A stretch of DNA of 64,000 nucleotides from Dioscorea cayenensis subsp. rotundata (lineage: Eukaryota > Streptophyta > Magnoliopsida > Dioscoreales > Dioscoreaceae): contig NC_052482.1 of NCBI RefSeq assembly GCF_009730915.1, positions 20,242,345-20,306,344 on the forward strand. The letters are read 5' to 3'. A program made the position numbers and the translations under genes. Positions within the stretch are counted from its first letter, which is position 1. Each line of letters opens with the position of its first letter. The notes under the pieces were generated by a model, which searched no databases, had not been told where the DNA came from, and saw only the letters and a list, made by a program, of their open reading frames with translations. Of this stretch, positions 1 through 11,961 are shown piece by piece.

Positions 1-14
1 TTAGATTAAACATT

Positions 15-436
15 TTTATGGGGGTGTTTTAGTAAAACCACGTACGGCACGACAAAAGTGATTAATTATTACTCGTGAGGGGGTTGCTGCATATAACTTC
101 ATTTATTTTTGCACGAAAAACCCACTAGTTTCAAAAATGCCAGGGGTGTTTCTGTAAACGGCATAAATTTTTGTCACTTTTGCAAGAGAACTCCTTGTTT
201 GTTAGTTATTCTCCTGAGGGCGTCATTGCAAAGTCACAAAACTTCATGTAAAGTTAACCTTTCCAGGGCGTTTTATGTAAAAACCACATAAATCAGCAGT
301 ATTTTTGCAAAAAGCACCCCTTTGTTATTAATAATAATTATGAGGGTGTCTTTTTGCAACCATAAGACTTTTGCATTAAAACGCACTAATTTTAGAATAT
401 ATCCAACTTTCCGGCCCTGGAGGATTGCAAAATACC
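15..436. repeat. Degenerate tandem array of G-run units (left copy)
   Basis: Units of roughly 50-80 bases each begin with a G-run followed by a TGT or CGT word and then a TGTAAA or TGCAAA core and a CCACATAA-like word. Unit starts are near 17, 78, 142, 218, 266, 343 and 420. Units are strongly diverged and contain no long reading frame. The same array is present at 40265-40760. Part of the last unit continues after the transposon insertion (1978-2070). Function unknown. Confidence 0.6.
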
Positions 437-1177
437 GGGTTAATTTTTCGAGTCACCCAACTTCGCTTTATTATCATTTTGTCATCCAATTTCAAAACGA
501 TCAGCTGGCCACTCAAGTTTAAAAACTTCACCGAAAGTCACTCGAGACTCTCCATCCCAATAGCCTACGTGAGCCGTAGCTCAGCCACCGATGATGTAAA
601 CATTATCGCTTTCACGTGGCCTCGCCCATCGCCGATTAAGTCGCTAGTCATCAAAACAACGACACCTCAGCCTCTTTCTCTCTTCTTCTTGCTCTTCCTG
701 CTTTCTTCTTCTCTACATTTCTTCTTCTCACTCTTTCTCCTTCTTTTTCTTCTTTCTCTCGGGTTTCTTCTTCTTCTCACCTCTTTCTTCTTCACGCCAT
801 TATTCCTAGACTTGAAGAAATCAATGCAAGTCCCCTGTCTAACAAAAATGAGTTAAAAGAAACAACCGAAAGTCAGTGAGTCTTCCTCAAAAACCCTAAA
901 TCCACAAAAGCATGGTTCTTATCCACAGAAAAAAGAAAAGGAGAGGAGAAAACCTGGGCATTTCAATGGAAGTTGCAGCAGAGCTCGTGGCCCATCTCGA
1001 GCTCATGTTGAGGGATGGACTTGGATGAGAGATGGAGCACTTTGAGAGGGCGTAGCATGGTGGAGGTCTCGCCAGTTAGTCAGAATCTTCACATTGGCAT
1101 CGCCGACTTGTTAGGCTTCCTCCTCACATCGCCATGGCGTCAATGATATAAGGTCCTTCATCATCATCATCATCTCC

Positions 1178-1224
<47 letters not shown>

Positions 1225-1967
1225 ACAAAAAAGCAAAGAGAAAAGAGATGCCCCGACATGTTATGCATATATCATTCACTAGGTAGTGGTGACTTGCTTA
1301 AGCTTGACAAATGCAAAGCTTGACAAAAAAGAAAAACATTTTTTACAATTTATCCAGCTGAATCACATCAACCATGGAGTCATTAGAGATGATAGTTAGG
1401 ATGAACACCATCATCTCATGATCATCTCCCTCGACAAATGAAATCGAATAGACTGACTTGTCTCGATACTGCAATAAAGAGCCTTTTTATCTTAGGAAAA
1501 ACAGCTTGAGAAACATGAAAAATAAATAAATAAAAAGAGATTAGATTCAAAAGTCTCTAGAATACGGCACAAAGAAGAAGAGGGTGAGAAGAAGAACTGC
1601 AGAAAGAAGAAAAAGAAGGGAGAAAAGGACTCGAGAAGAAGAAATGTAGAGAAGAAGAACCGTAAGACAAGAAGAAGAAGAAGAAGAAGAAGAAGAAGAA
1701 GAAAAAAAGGCGTGAGAGTGTCACTGTTTTGACGACTCGAATGATTTATCCGACGCTGATAAAGCCCACGTAGTTTCGATAATCGTTTACATCAGCATCG
1801 ACTGGCTTTTACACCGCCACGTAGCTTATTGGGCTGACGTGAGAGTCTCGTGTGACTTCCCAATGAAAGTTTTTATAACTCGAGCGACTCATTTTCGATA
1901 CATTTTGAAATCGGACGACCAAAATGATCACAAGGCAAAAGCTGGAGTGACTTCGAAAAATTAACCC
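437..1967. mobile_element. Non-autonomous Mutator-like element (MULE), 1,531 bp
   Basis: The element is flanked by a perfect 10-base direct repeat GCAAAATACC at 427-436 and 1968-1977. The empty site exists once in the paralogous copy near 40674-40683, which fixes both ends. The termini are inverted: GGGTTAATTTTTCGA at the left and its complement at the right. Inverted similarity, diverged, continues for about 350 bases inwards, including a CT/TTC-rich block at 670-800 facing a GAA-rich block at 1560-1710. TSD length and long TIRs fit the MULE group. The middle (about 840-1560) has a (CT)n run at about 1180-1220 and a short coding-like piece from about 966, but no transposase, so the element is non-autonomous. 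Confidence 0.85.
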
Positions 1968-1977
1968 GCAAAATACC

Positions 1978-3356
1978 CTAACAATTTTTGTACAAAAACC
2001 TACTAAGTTTGAAAAAAATTATTTCCGGATGCGTTTTCTCAAAATTCCATAAAACTTCGCAGAAAAACACAATAATATCTTTTTTACTTGCCTAGTTTAA
2101 CACATGAATTAAAAAATCTGTTAAAAATTAATTAATAATTTAAAATTTTATAAAAATTTTATATTAATATTTTTAAAAATTATTCTTATTTAAAATATTA
2201 TTTAATAAAAATATGTAGTTAAGTATAATTTATCAAAAGTTATAAAATTACATTAAATATAAAAGATAAATTTAAAAACTATATTTAATATTTCATAAAT
2301 TTTATAGATAAGTAAAAAAAGGATACAACTTAAATAGGACAAAGTAAAAAGAAACTCGAGGAAATACACAATCCCATACTTACATGAATTAACCAAAAAT
2401 TAGAGGGGCCATTCAGTCATAAAAAGAAGAACAATACTTAATTCATGTCATTTATTAGTCAATTTCCTCAATTATGTCTCTCCAACTTATAATTTTTTTT
2501 TTAAAAAAATTCATTTAAATCACTATCAAGAGCCCTAAATCTAAAGTGTTCTAAAAAGCAAAGAGTAGTAGGTGAAAGCAAGCTAGAATTTTGATCGGAG
2601 AGGGGTAAGGATAACCCGTATTTGCTATCTACTCGACCCTATTCCTGAGAGTGCCTTCGCTCGCTTTCCGCAATTTTAGATATGATCAGTTGCAGTTTAG
2701 GGCTGGCCCAACTATTTCTTTTTTATAGTTGAAAAGAAAAAGTGGACGTAAATGTGACTCGCCCACTTCCTGTTGGTTAAGGAAACTAGAAGGAAGTCGT
2801 GCTGATTTATTCACTTTTATCCAAATAAAAAAAAGCCGTGACATAGAAATCCAACTCATTTTTAATAAATTAATAGTTTATTCATTTTATTTTATTTGAG
2901 AAAAAAAAATAAAGTCTAAAATATAATGGATAAACTAGGAGTCCAAAATACAATGTATAAACTAAGGAAAAAAAACAAAAGGTGCTATCTCTACTTATCA
3001 CCTTCATCCTCATCTTTCCGGTTACTAGTAGCATCCAACCTTTCTTTTGTCAAATACCCACACAGGAGAAAAGATAGCCAATATTGATGATAAGTTTAGG
3101 AAAAAACATAATATTTATTATTAAAAATTATATTTAATTTAAACCAAATGTAAATAGAGACTAACAGTAACACAACATCTTCATTGGCAGTAATATCAGA
3201 AAAATACATAGATTGCTAAAACATTTTACTTTTTACAAAAATCTGTTTAGGCAAACATATCCTTCCTTAAAATCTAACTATGAGTGCTCTAAGTTTAAAG
3301 GAAATGTATAGTCTTAGCTTACTGGAGTAACTAATAATTCAACATCAGTTGAGTCA
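1978..3356. other. AT-rich spacer, no gene seen (left copy)
   Basis: This stretch is AT-rich and non-coding, matching about 40682-42058. It holds the tail of the G-run array and poly-A/T tracts. I see no protein-coding or RNA gene. Confidence 0.6.
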
Positions 3357-3690
3357 GGGGGCATTCATTTCGGGAGAACTAGGCGAAAGTTAGGCGAAAT
3401 AGTCTAACTTCCTCCACTTATGCATGCTCATTCACACAAGTAGATTTCAATTAAACTCACTTTTAAGATACTAGAGAGTAGGTCGATCAATCTATAAAAA
3501 CTCACTTTCTTTCGCTTCAAAAGTCCTTTTTAAACTCATAGAGCTTCACCAAACACCTAAATTCTCCGATTCTATTTTCACTTTCTAACAACGAACACTG
3601 TAACTACTCTGGAGTGCATATCACTTCCTCCAGCTTCAAGACTCCCACTTCCCGCCTCTCGCCAAGCTCTCCTCGAAAACGAAAGCTCCA
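3357..3690. mobile_element. MITE with about 30-base terminal inverted repeats (left copy)
   Basis: The left end reads GGGGGCATTCATTTCGGGAG and the right end, read in reverse complement, gives a similar string ending in GGAGC near 3690. A matching element lies at 42059-42412, where the two ends pair better. The central part differs between the copies by substitutions as well as indels. The target-site duplication is not clear, so the superfamily is open. Confidence 0.6.
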
Positions 3691-4394
3691 AAGTGAATTT
3701 ACATTTGAATATATACATCAACTTACAATAATTTATGTTAAATTATATTTACACTTTTTACCTAACATGATATCATAATCAGATCAATGAGTTCATTGGC
3801 AAAAGTGATATGGGCTAAAAATTACTAATAATCTGGATATCACATCTGTCATAACTTTTGGGTTAAAATTGAGCTGTGGTAACATATGTCGGGTATACAT
3901 CCAAAAGACAAGCAATAATTTCTCATCATCATGAAATTAATAAATCTCCCTCAATATCACATTCAAAGCAAGCAAGAACCAAAGAATGAATACCAAAAGA
4001 GAGGGTATAATGCAAAGGGAAGAGACAGAACCTCTAAAATAACCCATCAAAGGGATGCTCATTCTTATGGTTTTCTTCCCAGAACTTTCTTTCAACCTGG
4101 TAAAGCCAAAAACAGAGAATTAATAAACACTCTAACAAGGCTTGATTGGGATCCACACTCACCTGATCCTCATCTTCAAGGGACTAGATACAAAGTTTGA
4201 TAGCTAGTTGTTCCATATGACCCTACCCTAGTCACATCTCAGGGACCACGTTGTTCAAGTTCATTGGCTGTATGATACACAAAGATGCCAAATTAGAGCT
4301 CTTGTATTATGAGCACATCCACTCAATAGACCCCACGTTCATCATCTGGTCTTTTTAAGCATCCCCAAAGACTCTGCAAAATGGACAAGCAAAC
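3691..4394. other. Upstream region of the DUF1685 relic
   Basis: This is the counterpart of 42413-43106. It is AT-rich near the MITE and less so after 3930. A short open frame at 3931-4200 matches one in the right copy, but it has no recognisable domain and is probably chance or leader sequence. Confidence 0.4.
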
Positions 4395-5143
4395 ATGGAT
4401 TCAAACACCTTCTCTTACCTCCAACAAGTCATGGATGAGCTCTGGTTCTCACAAAACATTCTCTTGGGCAAGACCAGGACTGCTTCCTCAACTCCTCTTC
4501 CTGCCCACCTACCAACAAACTCATCTTCAGAATCACTTCCAGGAAACAGCAGCACATCACAGGTATTTAATACATCATAGTTTACGATTAGTCGAATTCA
4601 TTGTTCATGTATATTAACTTGAATTGTGCACTTCACAGAGTAGGAAAAGCCATGCAGTATACAAAGAAAAGAAGAAACGACCTGTGCTGAATATCGTCAT
4701 AGGAAAGCCTCTTTTCCAGCTGCAGCATCCTTCAACACCTACCTTGAGTGCAGATTCAGCACAGAAGATAAGAAGAAGAAGAAGCATACGGAGAGAGATG
4801 AGGACCCTACAAGAGCCTGTCTGATCTTTGAAAAACTATGAGCTCCAGGGGTTCATGGATCTTGGGTTTGTATTCCACAAAGAGAAATTGAGTTCGGAGA
4901 TGATATGTGTGATACCGGGACTTCAAAGACTAGTTGAAGAGAAGAGGGAAGTGCTGAGAGGAGAGAGACCAATGAAGAACAGGTGAAAAGGCCATATCTG
5001 CTGTCAGAGGTTTGGCTTATCAGTAAACCTGATTCTCCACCTCAATCTACGAATGTTGCCAAATTCTCTTGATAGAGCTGATATGAAGAAGCATCTCCGC
5101 TTCTGGCTCGGGAGGTAGCCTCCTGGCTCAGCAAGAATCATAA
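4395..5143 (+). pseudogene. DUF1685 gene copy with frameshifts (left copy)
   Basis: Exon 1 (4395-4562) and the start of exon 2 (from 4639) are the same as in the intact gene at 43107-43854. Exon 2 is then broken. Three one-base insertions near 4807, 4831 and 4836 together restore frame, but they create an in-frame TGA between them. Further changes are a one-base loss near 4952, a three-base gain near 5000, a two-base loss near 5038 and two one-base losses near 5106-5121. As written it cannot make the full DUF1685 protein. Several changes are homopolymer length differences, so part of this could be sequence error; the three- and two-base changes look more like true decay. Confidence 0.75.
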
Positions 5144-6535
5144 AACAATATCCAAAACAAAATCTAATGTTAACGTCTACCTGGCAGTTTCTTTTTTGTG
5201 TTCTGGGTTTGTGATTATTTCATTTTTCCCGGTGATCGGAACTGCAAGGGCAGCTGTAGTGGCGGAAAGCACTGAAGAGATCCATCTAATCCAAGAGAAA
5301 AATGATAGCAGGAATTCCATATGCAGGAAAAAGCATCCTTCTTTGTCAGCTATTAAAAATGGTGGGCATACACAGTTGGAAGGTACCTGTCATGCTGAAG
5401 GAGATGTCTTGATTGTCATGAGCGCAGGAGAATTCTTTTGATATCAGCCACTTGTGATCTTATTTGTCAAGACACCAGCAAATGTAAATACAAGATGTAA
5501 AGTGTAAAATTATTAGAGAAAGAAGCAATGGATAAGAAAACTAGCAAAGGAAATTGTTGTTTTCTTCCTTACACATGCTGCAGCACCACATGAATTGTGT
5601 CCTATATAACAAATATTCCTGAAAATGCATTGCCAACGATTGTGATATTTTAAAATTAAATTGAATAATTATACACAGAAATAATCAGGTACAAAATTTG
5701 CAGCGGATGGCAGGGATTAAAAGTAAACAAACTGATATAGGAATGGAACACCAATGATGGTTTTGATGAAGTCTATGTGATAACTAATAATCAAAATGAA
5801 AAGCTCAACCAATTATTCAATCATTAAATTGAAGAACTGTAGCTATGGCTGTGATCTCAGAACAAAGGTTATTACACTATAAACTATCAACAAAAACTTG
5901 CTTGACTTCTGCACATCACCAATTTCACAAAATTCAAGGTTTTTGTTTGGCTGGATAAGCCAAATGGAATTCATCTTAACCAAATTTTACACTTAGGCAC
6001 ACTGTCTGATTACCATTTACCAAGTCCCACCTCAATACACACAATGGCTTCACTATAGTTGCTTTTTTAAATTTAGCAGCTCATCAATATCATCCATATC
6101 TTTGAACAAACCTTATTAAACAGTTGTTTGAACTTCAACATTCCACCATAAAATATCCATGTTCCTCTCAGTACATTTATCCTACAAGAGAAATCATAAC
6201 CATTCCATTAGCATCGGACACTTGCTTCTGCACTACAGCTTCAGGCTTTAACATAATGCCCCAAATGATACCTTTTCCTCCTAGGAACCTAACCAGGCAA
6301 TAAAAGTTGTCTAAATAGATAGGCATAATAAATGAGAAATATATATATATATATATATATATCAGGCGGTTTATTAACAGTTACAAATAGGCAGCACGTG
6401 GAGAAATTAAACAAGTTGATGCAGATATTTGTTAGATAGGACCAAGGACAGTCTTTGTCCTCTAATGATTGATAGAATATATTTAATTCTCACCAACACA
6501 TATAATTAATGTATGGTAACTGCTAGATATAGAGT
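5144..6535. other. Downstream region of the DUF1685 relic
   Basis: This matches 43855-45240 almost perfectly between about 5500 and 6300. It contains a (TA)n run near 6341-6361. No gene is seen. The high identity here contrasts with the damaged coding part just upstream. Confidence 0.5.
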
Positions 6536-6539
6536 GGTA

Positions 6540-7255
6540 CCCAAGTCCAAATATAGATCATTGAGCACAACTAAGTTATGGCAAGAACCATGCCCCCAGA
6601 ATAGTGATCCGATGACTAAAGCTGATAAATCACAGCTGTGTATTGAATAAGAGTTGAGATTAAATTGGTGACAAAATACCACAACCATCACAGGCTTTGA
6701 AATAATAGTTAATCAGAACATGAACAAATACTTTTAGAAAGAAATTCACAAATGCTGCTATGCTCCAATGACAGTAAAGAACCATGCTACGGATCAGTGA
6801 CCAATAAATATGAGTTGTGTTGAGTAAGACCTGAGGAGAAGCTACTAACAAAGTATCACTGGCATCACAGACTATGAAAAAAACTACTTAATCTGAACAT
6901 ACATACATTTAGAAAAAAAACTCACAACAAATCCTGCTAAGCACTTTGCACCTGCAGCATCTTACTGTTGTTACAGATCAGTGACTCAGTAGTAAAAGGC
7001 TGATAATGCTACTATATTGAAAAAGAACTGAGATGAGATTACTAACAAAGTATCACAAGTATCACAAACTTCCAAACAATACTTAATAAGAATACACATA
7101 CAAATGATTTTAAAAAGAAAAATCACAAAAGTCCTGCTATGCTCCAAAAAGGAAATTTAGGAACCAAGATCCAAAAATTAGTAACTCAACATAAGAAATG
7201 AATGAAGCTTCTAGCAAAGCATCACAAGGATCGAGACTTTAAAATTAACTTAATG
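6540..7255. repeat. About 185-bp degenerate tandem repeat, four units (left copy)
   Basis: Each unit carries the words ATCACAAG or ATCACAGG, then AATACTTAATCAGAACAT, a tract with AGAAAGAAA, then TCACAACAAATCCTGCTATG and CAGTGACTC. Anchors lie near 6680, 6860, 7045 and 7220. The array breaks off shortly before the N gap, while the right copy continues to six units. Confidence 0.75.
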
Positions 7256-7300
7256 AACTTACAGGTTATGTCACACGAACGCATGGATAAGCGTTGAAAA

Positions 7301-8300
7301 NNNNNNNNNNNNNNNNNNNNNNNNNNNNNNNNNNNNNNNNNNNNNNNNNNNNNNNNNNNNNNNNNNNNNNNNNNNNNNNNNNNNNNNNNNNNNNNNNNNN
7401 NNNNNNNNNNNNNNNNNNNNNNNNNNNNNNNNNNNNNNNNNNNNNNNNNNNNNNNNNNNNNNNNNNNNNNNNNNNNNNNNNNNNNNNNNNNNNNNNNNNN
7501 NNNNNNNNNNNNNNNNNNNNNNNNNNNNNNNNNNNNNNNNNNNNNNNNNNNNNNNNNNNNNNNNNNNNNNNNNNNNNNNNNNNNNNNNNNNNNNNNNNNN
7601 NNNNNNNNNNNNNNNNNNNNNNNNNNNNNNNNNNNNNNNNNNNNNNNNNNNNNNNNNNNNNNNNNNNNNNNNNNNNNNNNNNNNNNNNNNNNNNNNNNNN
7701 NNNNNNNNNNNNNNNNNNNNNNNNNNNNNNNNNNNNNNNNNNNNNNNNNNNNNNNNNNNNNNNNNNNNNNNNNNNNNNNNNNNNNNNNNNNNNNNNNNNN
7801 NNNNNNNNNNNNNNNNNNNNNNNNNNNNNNNNNNNNNNNNNNNNNNNNNNNNNNNNNNNNNNNNNNNNNNNNNNNNNNNNNNNNNNNNNNNNNNNNNNNN
7901 NNNNNNNNNNNNNNNNNNNNNNNNNNNNNNNNNNNNNNNNNNNNNNNNNNNNNNNNNNNNNNNNNNNNNNNNNNNNNNNNNNNNNNNNNNNNNNNNNNNN
8001 NNNNNNNNNNNNNNNNNNNNNNNNNNNNNNNNNNNNNNNNNNNNNNNNNNNNNNNNNNNNNNNNNNNNNNNNNNNNNNNNNNNNNNNNNNNNNNNNNNNN
8101 NNNNNNNNNNNNNNNNNNNNNNNNNNNNNNNNNNNNNNNNNNNNNNNNNNNNNNNNNNNNNNNNNNNNNNNNNNNNNNNNNNNNNNNNNNNNNNNNNNNN
8201 NNNNNNNNNNNNNNNNNNNNNNNNNNNNNNNNNNNNNNNNNNNNNNNNNNNNNNNNNNNNNNNNNNNNNNNNNNNNNNNNNNNNNNNNNNNNNNNNNNNN
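7301..8300. other. Assembly gap of exactly 1,000 N
   Basis: All bases from 7301 to 8300 are N. The round length suggests a placeholder rather than a measured distance. It directly follows the end of the left duplicate. Confidence 0.99.
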
Positions 8301-8640
8301 GCTTGTTCTTGTTGATGCAAAAGAAAAAGAAGATTTCGCAAAGGCTGATCTCATTTCATTGATAACAAAACAACTGAGCTAAAAAAGGATCACAGATAAA
8401 TCTGAAAATGTAACTCCTACATTAGCAAACAAGAATAGCAACTTTAATGGCAATGGCAAATTACTGAAGTGAAGGGTGGATTAATGGAAATTAAAGGGCA
8501 GCCAATTGATGGATATTAGTAGATCTAGCCTGGCAGGTTCATGGTAAATTCTGAAATTTTTATTTTACATTTGCAGATACGTCAATGCTTAGACTTTGCA
8601 ATAAGATGGTAAAGATCCAAATGACAATAGATGTGCTCAC
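8301..8640. other. Sequence after the gap, no gene assigned
   Basis: A short open frame enters from the gap on the plus strand and ends at 8382; I do not recognise it. On the minus strand this would be the downstream side of the SWC4-like relic, but no further exon is convincing. Confidence 0.35.
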
Positions 8641-10943
8641 CTTGTTAAACATGCGTGATTCCATTATTAGTTTAGCTTCTGCAATAATCTGAAAGAAAAC
8701 AAATATGTATCACAACATAACAAGAACCAGATACAGCTATTCTGATACATCAAATAAAGACACAAGAAGAGAAAAGCTTGTGAATCTGGCAAACAAAAGA
8801 TATATACCTCAGAATTCCTAATATCCTGCTGTCTTGTCTGGGAAAGCACTGTAGCACGTTTACACTCAACCTCATCTGTGCAACATTGTGTAGTGTTCCC
8901 AGTAACACACAAAAGAAATTTCAAAAGGGATCATTACAATTAAAATGCCTCAAAGACCTTTCTGATTAAATATTGTCAAACATATTTTGAAAGAAGATAT
9001 ATCTTAAATTTAATTTCAACACCTTAATACAGTGGATGTCCAGAAACATCAGCAGATGATGGTGCTCTAGCAAACAGAAAGTGACATCTTGATACTGCAA
9101 ATAAACCAGAATAATTGAGTGAGGTTTCTGTTATTAACAAAAGTAACTAGAAAAGATAGAGGAGTCAGAAGAGAACATTTAAAGGGAGACTGAATAGCGC
9201 AGCTATTCCAAGTACAAAAGGTGCCAACATCTTTTAGAATAGTATTGTTGAATAAAGAGTGAAAGTCAAACGATACAAACCAGATTACTAAGTAGAAACA
9301 AGGCACAATCATATTGCAATGTAATGTCATCTACCAAAACTAAGCAATATTAGTACAGAAGTCATATAGGCAGCGGGAAAAGTGGGACCAACTAACAATT
9401 TAATTTGGCATTGAATTGAGCAAATATTCTCCAACTCATTTAGAATGAAAAGCCTAAAAACCTAACCAGGAACAACAGAAATTTTCCTTCCGGGAGGCTA
9501 GCATGAGATCTTTTCCCTTCTTTTCTTTCTTATTGGGATATCGTTATAGGAACAACAGCTAGAAAACATTAATTGTTTCTTTTCACTTTTTAGAGCAACT
9601 GACAATAAGAACATCCAATTTACATCTTATTTTTCGTAGAAGACCTGCAAACACAAAGTTGCGTCTTATAAAATTGGACCGTGTGCAAAAGTAGTAGTCA
9701 GCTACTACTTGTGGATACGTGGCGGCGTCAGAACCATATGTGGAATTTTCAATAAAGAGATCCAATTTTTCATCCGGTGTCGCATTTTAACTCCCTTTGG
9801 ATTGCAAAACAATTAAGAGCAGTATGACCTGCAATTCACGGAGTAAACAGCAGCAGGACAGCACAAGCAATAAGGACCTAAGGGGCTACCTGCTATTTAC
9901 GAGTTTGGAAAGCAAGGGCACACACATTTTGTAACATGGATTCAATGGACTGTGCGCACTGGCCTGAGCTAACCCACACCTCCTAGCTAATAAATGAATT
10001 CCCATCGGCGATTCACAACTGTGATGTCAAGTGTTCACAAAATATGCAGTGTTGAATGACAGAGTTCTGTACATGACCGATGACCCACTTATGATGTGGA
10101 ACTTGAAATCCATCAGTTACACACACAAGCCATGATCCCTCTTCACTATAAGTGATTACGATTAGAAAACCATATCGCATATCCATGGGCATGACTAAAT
10201 ATAGAGAGAGAAACCAATAAAGGAGTGGGCAATGATTACAGAAACAAAATGTAAAAACATATAGATTATGTTGAATAGCATGCCATCAAAGAAATTTTAC
10301 CAGCATAGCTACCGACTCTTCAGTTCTTCCACAGTGCGTGAGGTTGAATCTGTCAGCTATAACTATAAATCTAAGATCAAACCATTCACTACCAAATCAA
10401 ATAACTTGATCTGTTTCTTCCTTGGACCATGTCTAATCACCAAGAATATCAAGCTGGTTGGTAAAGTCCATCCTTCCAGAAAATTCATATAATGCAGATG
10501 AAAACAATAAAAGGCTAACAATCACAGAATACATACTACCTAATGCTTTTCATGCCTCCTCATCCAGTGTGTGAGAACAACTAAAGACTGAAGAGTAAAA
10601 TCCAAGTAATTTCATGACCAGGTTGCAGAAAAATATACAAATAAAACTGGCTAATTTAATATAAATCACAATGGAACAGAACAGAAGCACTTTCTCTTTT
10701 GTAATTTGGTTCTACATCTATTGTTCTTACCTTGTTGTATTTCATAAAAAGCATAAAGTCACCTGTTGGAGGAACACCATTCACAGCCTAACCTAAAAAA
10801 TGGGAAGTAACCAGCAATAATAAATTCATGGTCCGCATGCAATCAACGAATTAATGGAATGAGGCAAGTGAACAGACCCTATGATAGAGCTGTAAATTGT
10901 CTGTCCGTGGAGAACATGTAAAAGGAAGCCATTGCCATGTGAT
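8641..10943 (-). pseudogene. SWC4/DMAP1-like gene relic (SWR1 complex subunit 4)
   Basis: Six exon-like blocks lie in order on the minus strand with intact AG/GT borders: 10878-10943 (ITWQWLPF, RTDNLQLYH), 10731-10787 (VNGVPPTGD, KYNK), about 10290-10490 (WSKEETDQ, DLRFIVIADRF, RTVEELKSR), 9023-9094 (ARAPSSADVSGHPL), 8808-8875 (KRATVLSQTRQQ) and 8641-8688 (AEAKLIMESRM). The order matches the SANT-containing core of plant SWC4, homologous to DMAP1, which serves SWR1/NuA4 chromatin complexes in the nucleus. The third block has in-frame stops and shifts, and the fourth has one extra base before its donor. The N-terminal and C-terminal parts are missing, the latter perhaps in or beyond the gap. 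Introns are retained, so it is a decayed DNA copy, not a retrocopy. Confidence 0.72.
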
Positions 10944-11960
10944 CTGCAAAGAGAATAGTGCATATGTGAAACCATAAGTATCAACACCAAATGCAGAAGA
11001 AATAAGGCCACCATTGGCCAAATAGAAAAAGATGACTGAAAGTGCAGTGTCCAAGGTTACATTTCATTCAAAATCAAATAACATTGGGATAATGAAATAT
11101 ATGTTGATAGTATCATCTGCATTACACATTTTGTTTATAGACCTCACATCTAATATTAATCCAAAAATTTTAATCTACAGCAGTTGGCTGGTTGCTAAAC
11201 CAAATAAATTTGAAATTTAGCTTCAGAGATTGAGCTGTTTCTATATGAGAATTGATTGAAAAGCTGGCCCATTGTGTCTGAGATAACAGTGCAGCAATTT
11301 GATTTAGCTTCTCTGCCCAAATGACTAAAAACCCAGCCCCTTCTTCGTAACAAATTAAACTGTTTAGGGGTAATTAATGTGATTTAGCTCTTTCGGTTTT
11401 CTACTGTTCTGAACACAGTGAATGGACATCCATACCCTTCTCTTCTCAGTCAACCAGCTGTAACTCCCTGGGGGTAACTTATGTAAATTCACCCTTTTTA
11501 AAACACACTGAATTTACCTGAACGCCCTTAATTGAGTGACTAACCAATTTAACTGTTGAGGCCAATTGGTGTCATTCTTCCCTCCCAGCTCATCCATCAT
11601 CCCTTTTTAAAACACACTGAATTTACCTGAAAGCCCTTAAATAGTAAAGGATAAAATTATTATTATTATTATTTTGTTTTTAAATGATGTTTTGTTTGAA
11701 TTACAATTTTTTTAATAAATTAAAAAATGGAAATAATTAATTAATTGAAAAGAATACCAACCTTGGTACTAAAACGTTCTCGGTTATGTTAGAATTTATG
11801 TTAAAAATAATAATGATAAAAATATTGGTTTTTAAATCATGTAAATATCAAAAATCATTGGAACAGTAAATCATAAATATCAAATATTGCAACCTTTTTA
11901 TTTTGCAAAGTTTTTGAAATTATAAAAAGTTAATTGCTATCATATTTCTTTCATGGAAAA
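10944..11960. other. Spacer with a short direct repeat
   Basis: No gene is seen. A word of about 38 bases beginning AAAACACACTGAATTTACCT occurs twice, near 11500 and 11607. It is followed by AT-rich sequence with a (TTA)n run at about 11655. Confidence 0.45.
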
Positions 11961-11961
11961 G

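Larger units (their letters stand above)
1..7255. repeat. Left copy of a 5.7-kb segmental duplication
   Basis: This stretch aligns base for base with 40253-45965 in the same orientation. Anchors: position 1 matches about 40253, the junction at 427-436/1968-1977 matches about 40681, the DUF1685 start at 4395 matches 43107, and about 7250 matches about 45960. Without the 1.53-kb insertion at 437-1967 the two copies have nearly equal length. They differ by many one-base homopolymer length changes and also by true substitutions. Homology is already present at base 1, so the duplication extends beyond the window on this side. On the right it stops about 45 bases before the N gap. It may be a real duplication or a second haplotype placed in the same scaffold. 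Confidence 0.93.

Noticed and set aside
425-856. 143-residue open frame with a hydrophobic Leu/Phe-rich part
   Set aside because: It lies in the pyrimidine-rich inverted end of the MULE; the hydrophobic residues come from CTT/TTC repeats.
7266-8382. Long open frames on both strands across the gap
   Set aside because: They consist of unknown bases; only a few codons at each side are real sequence.
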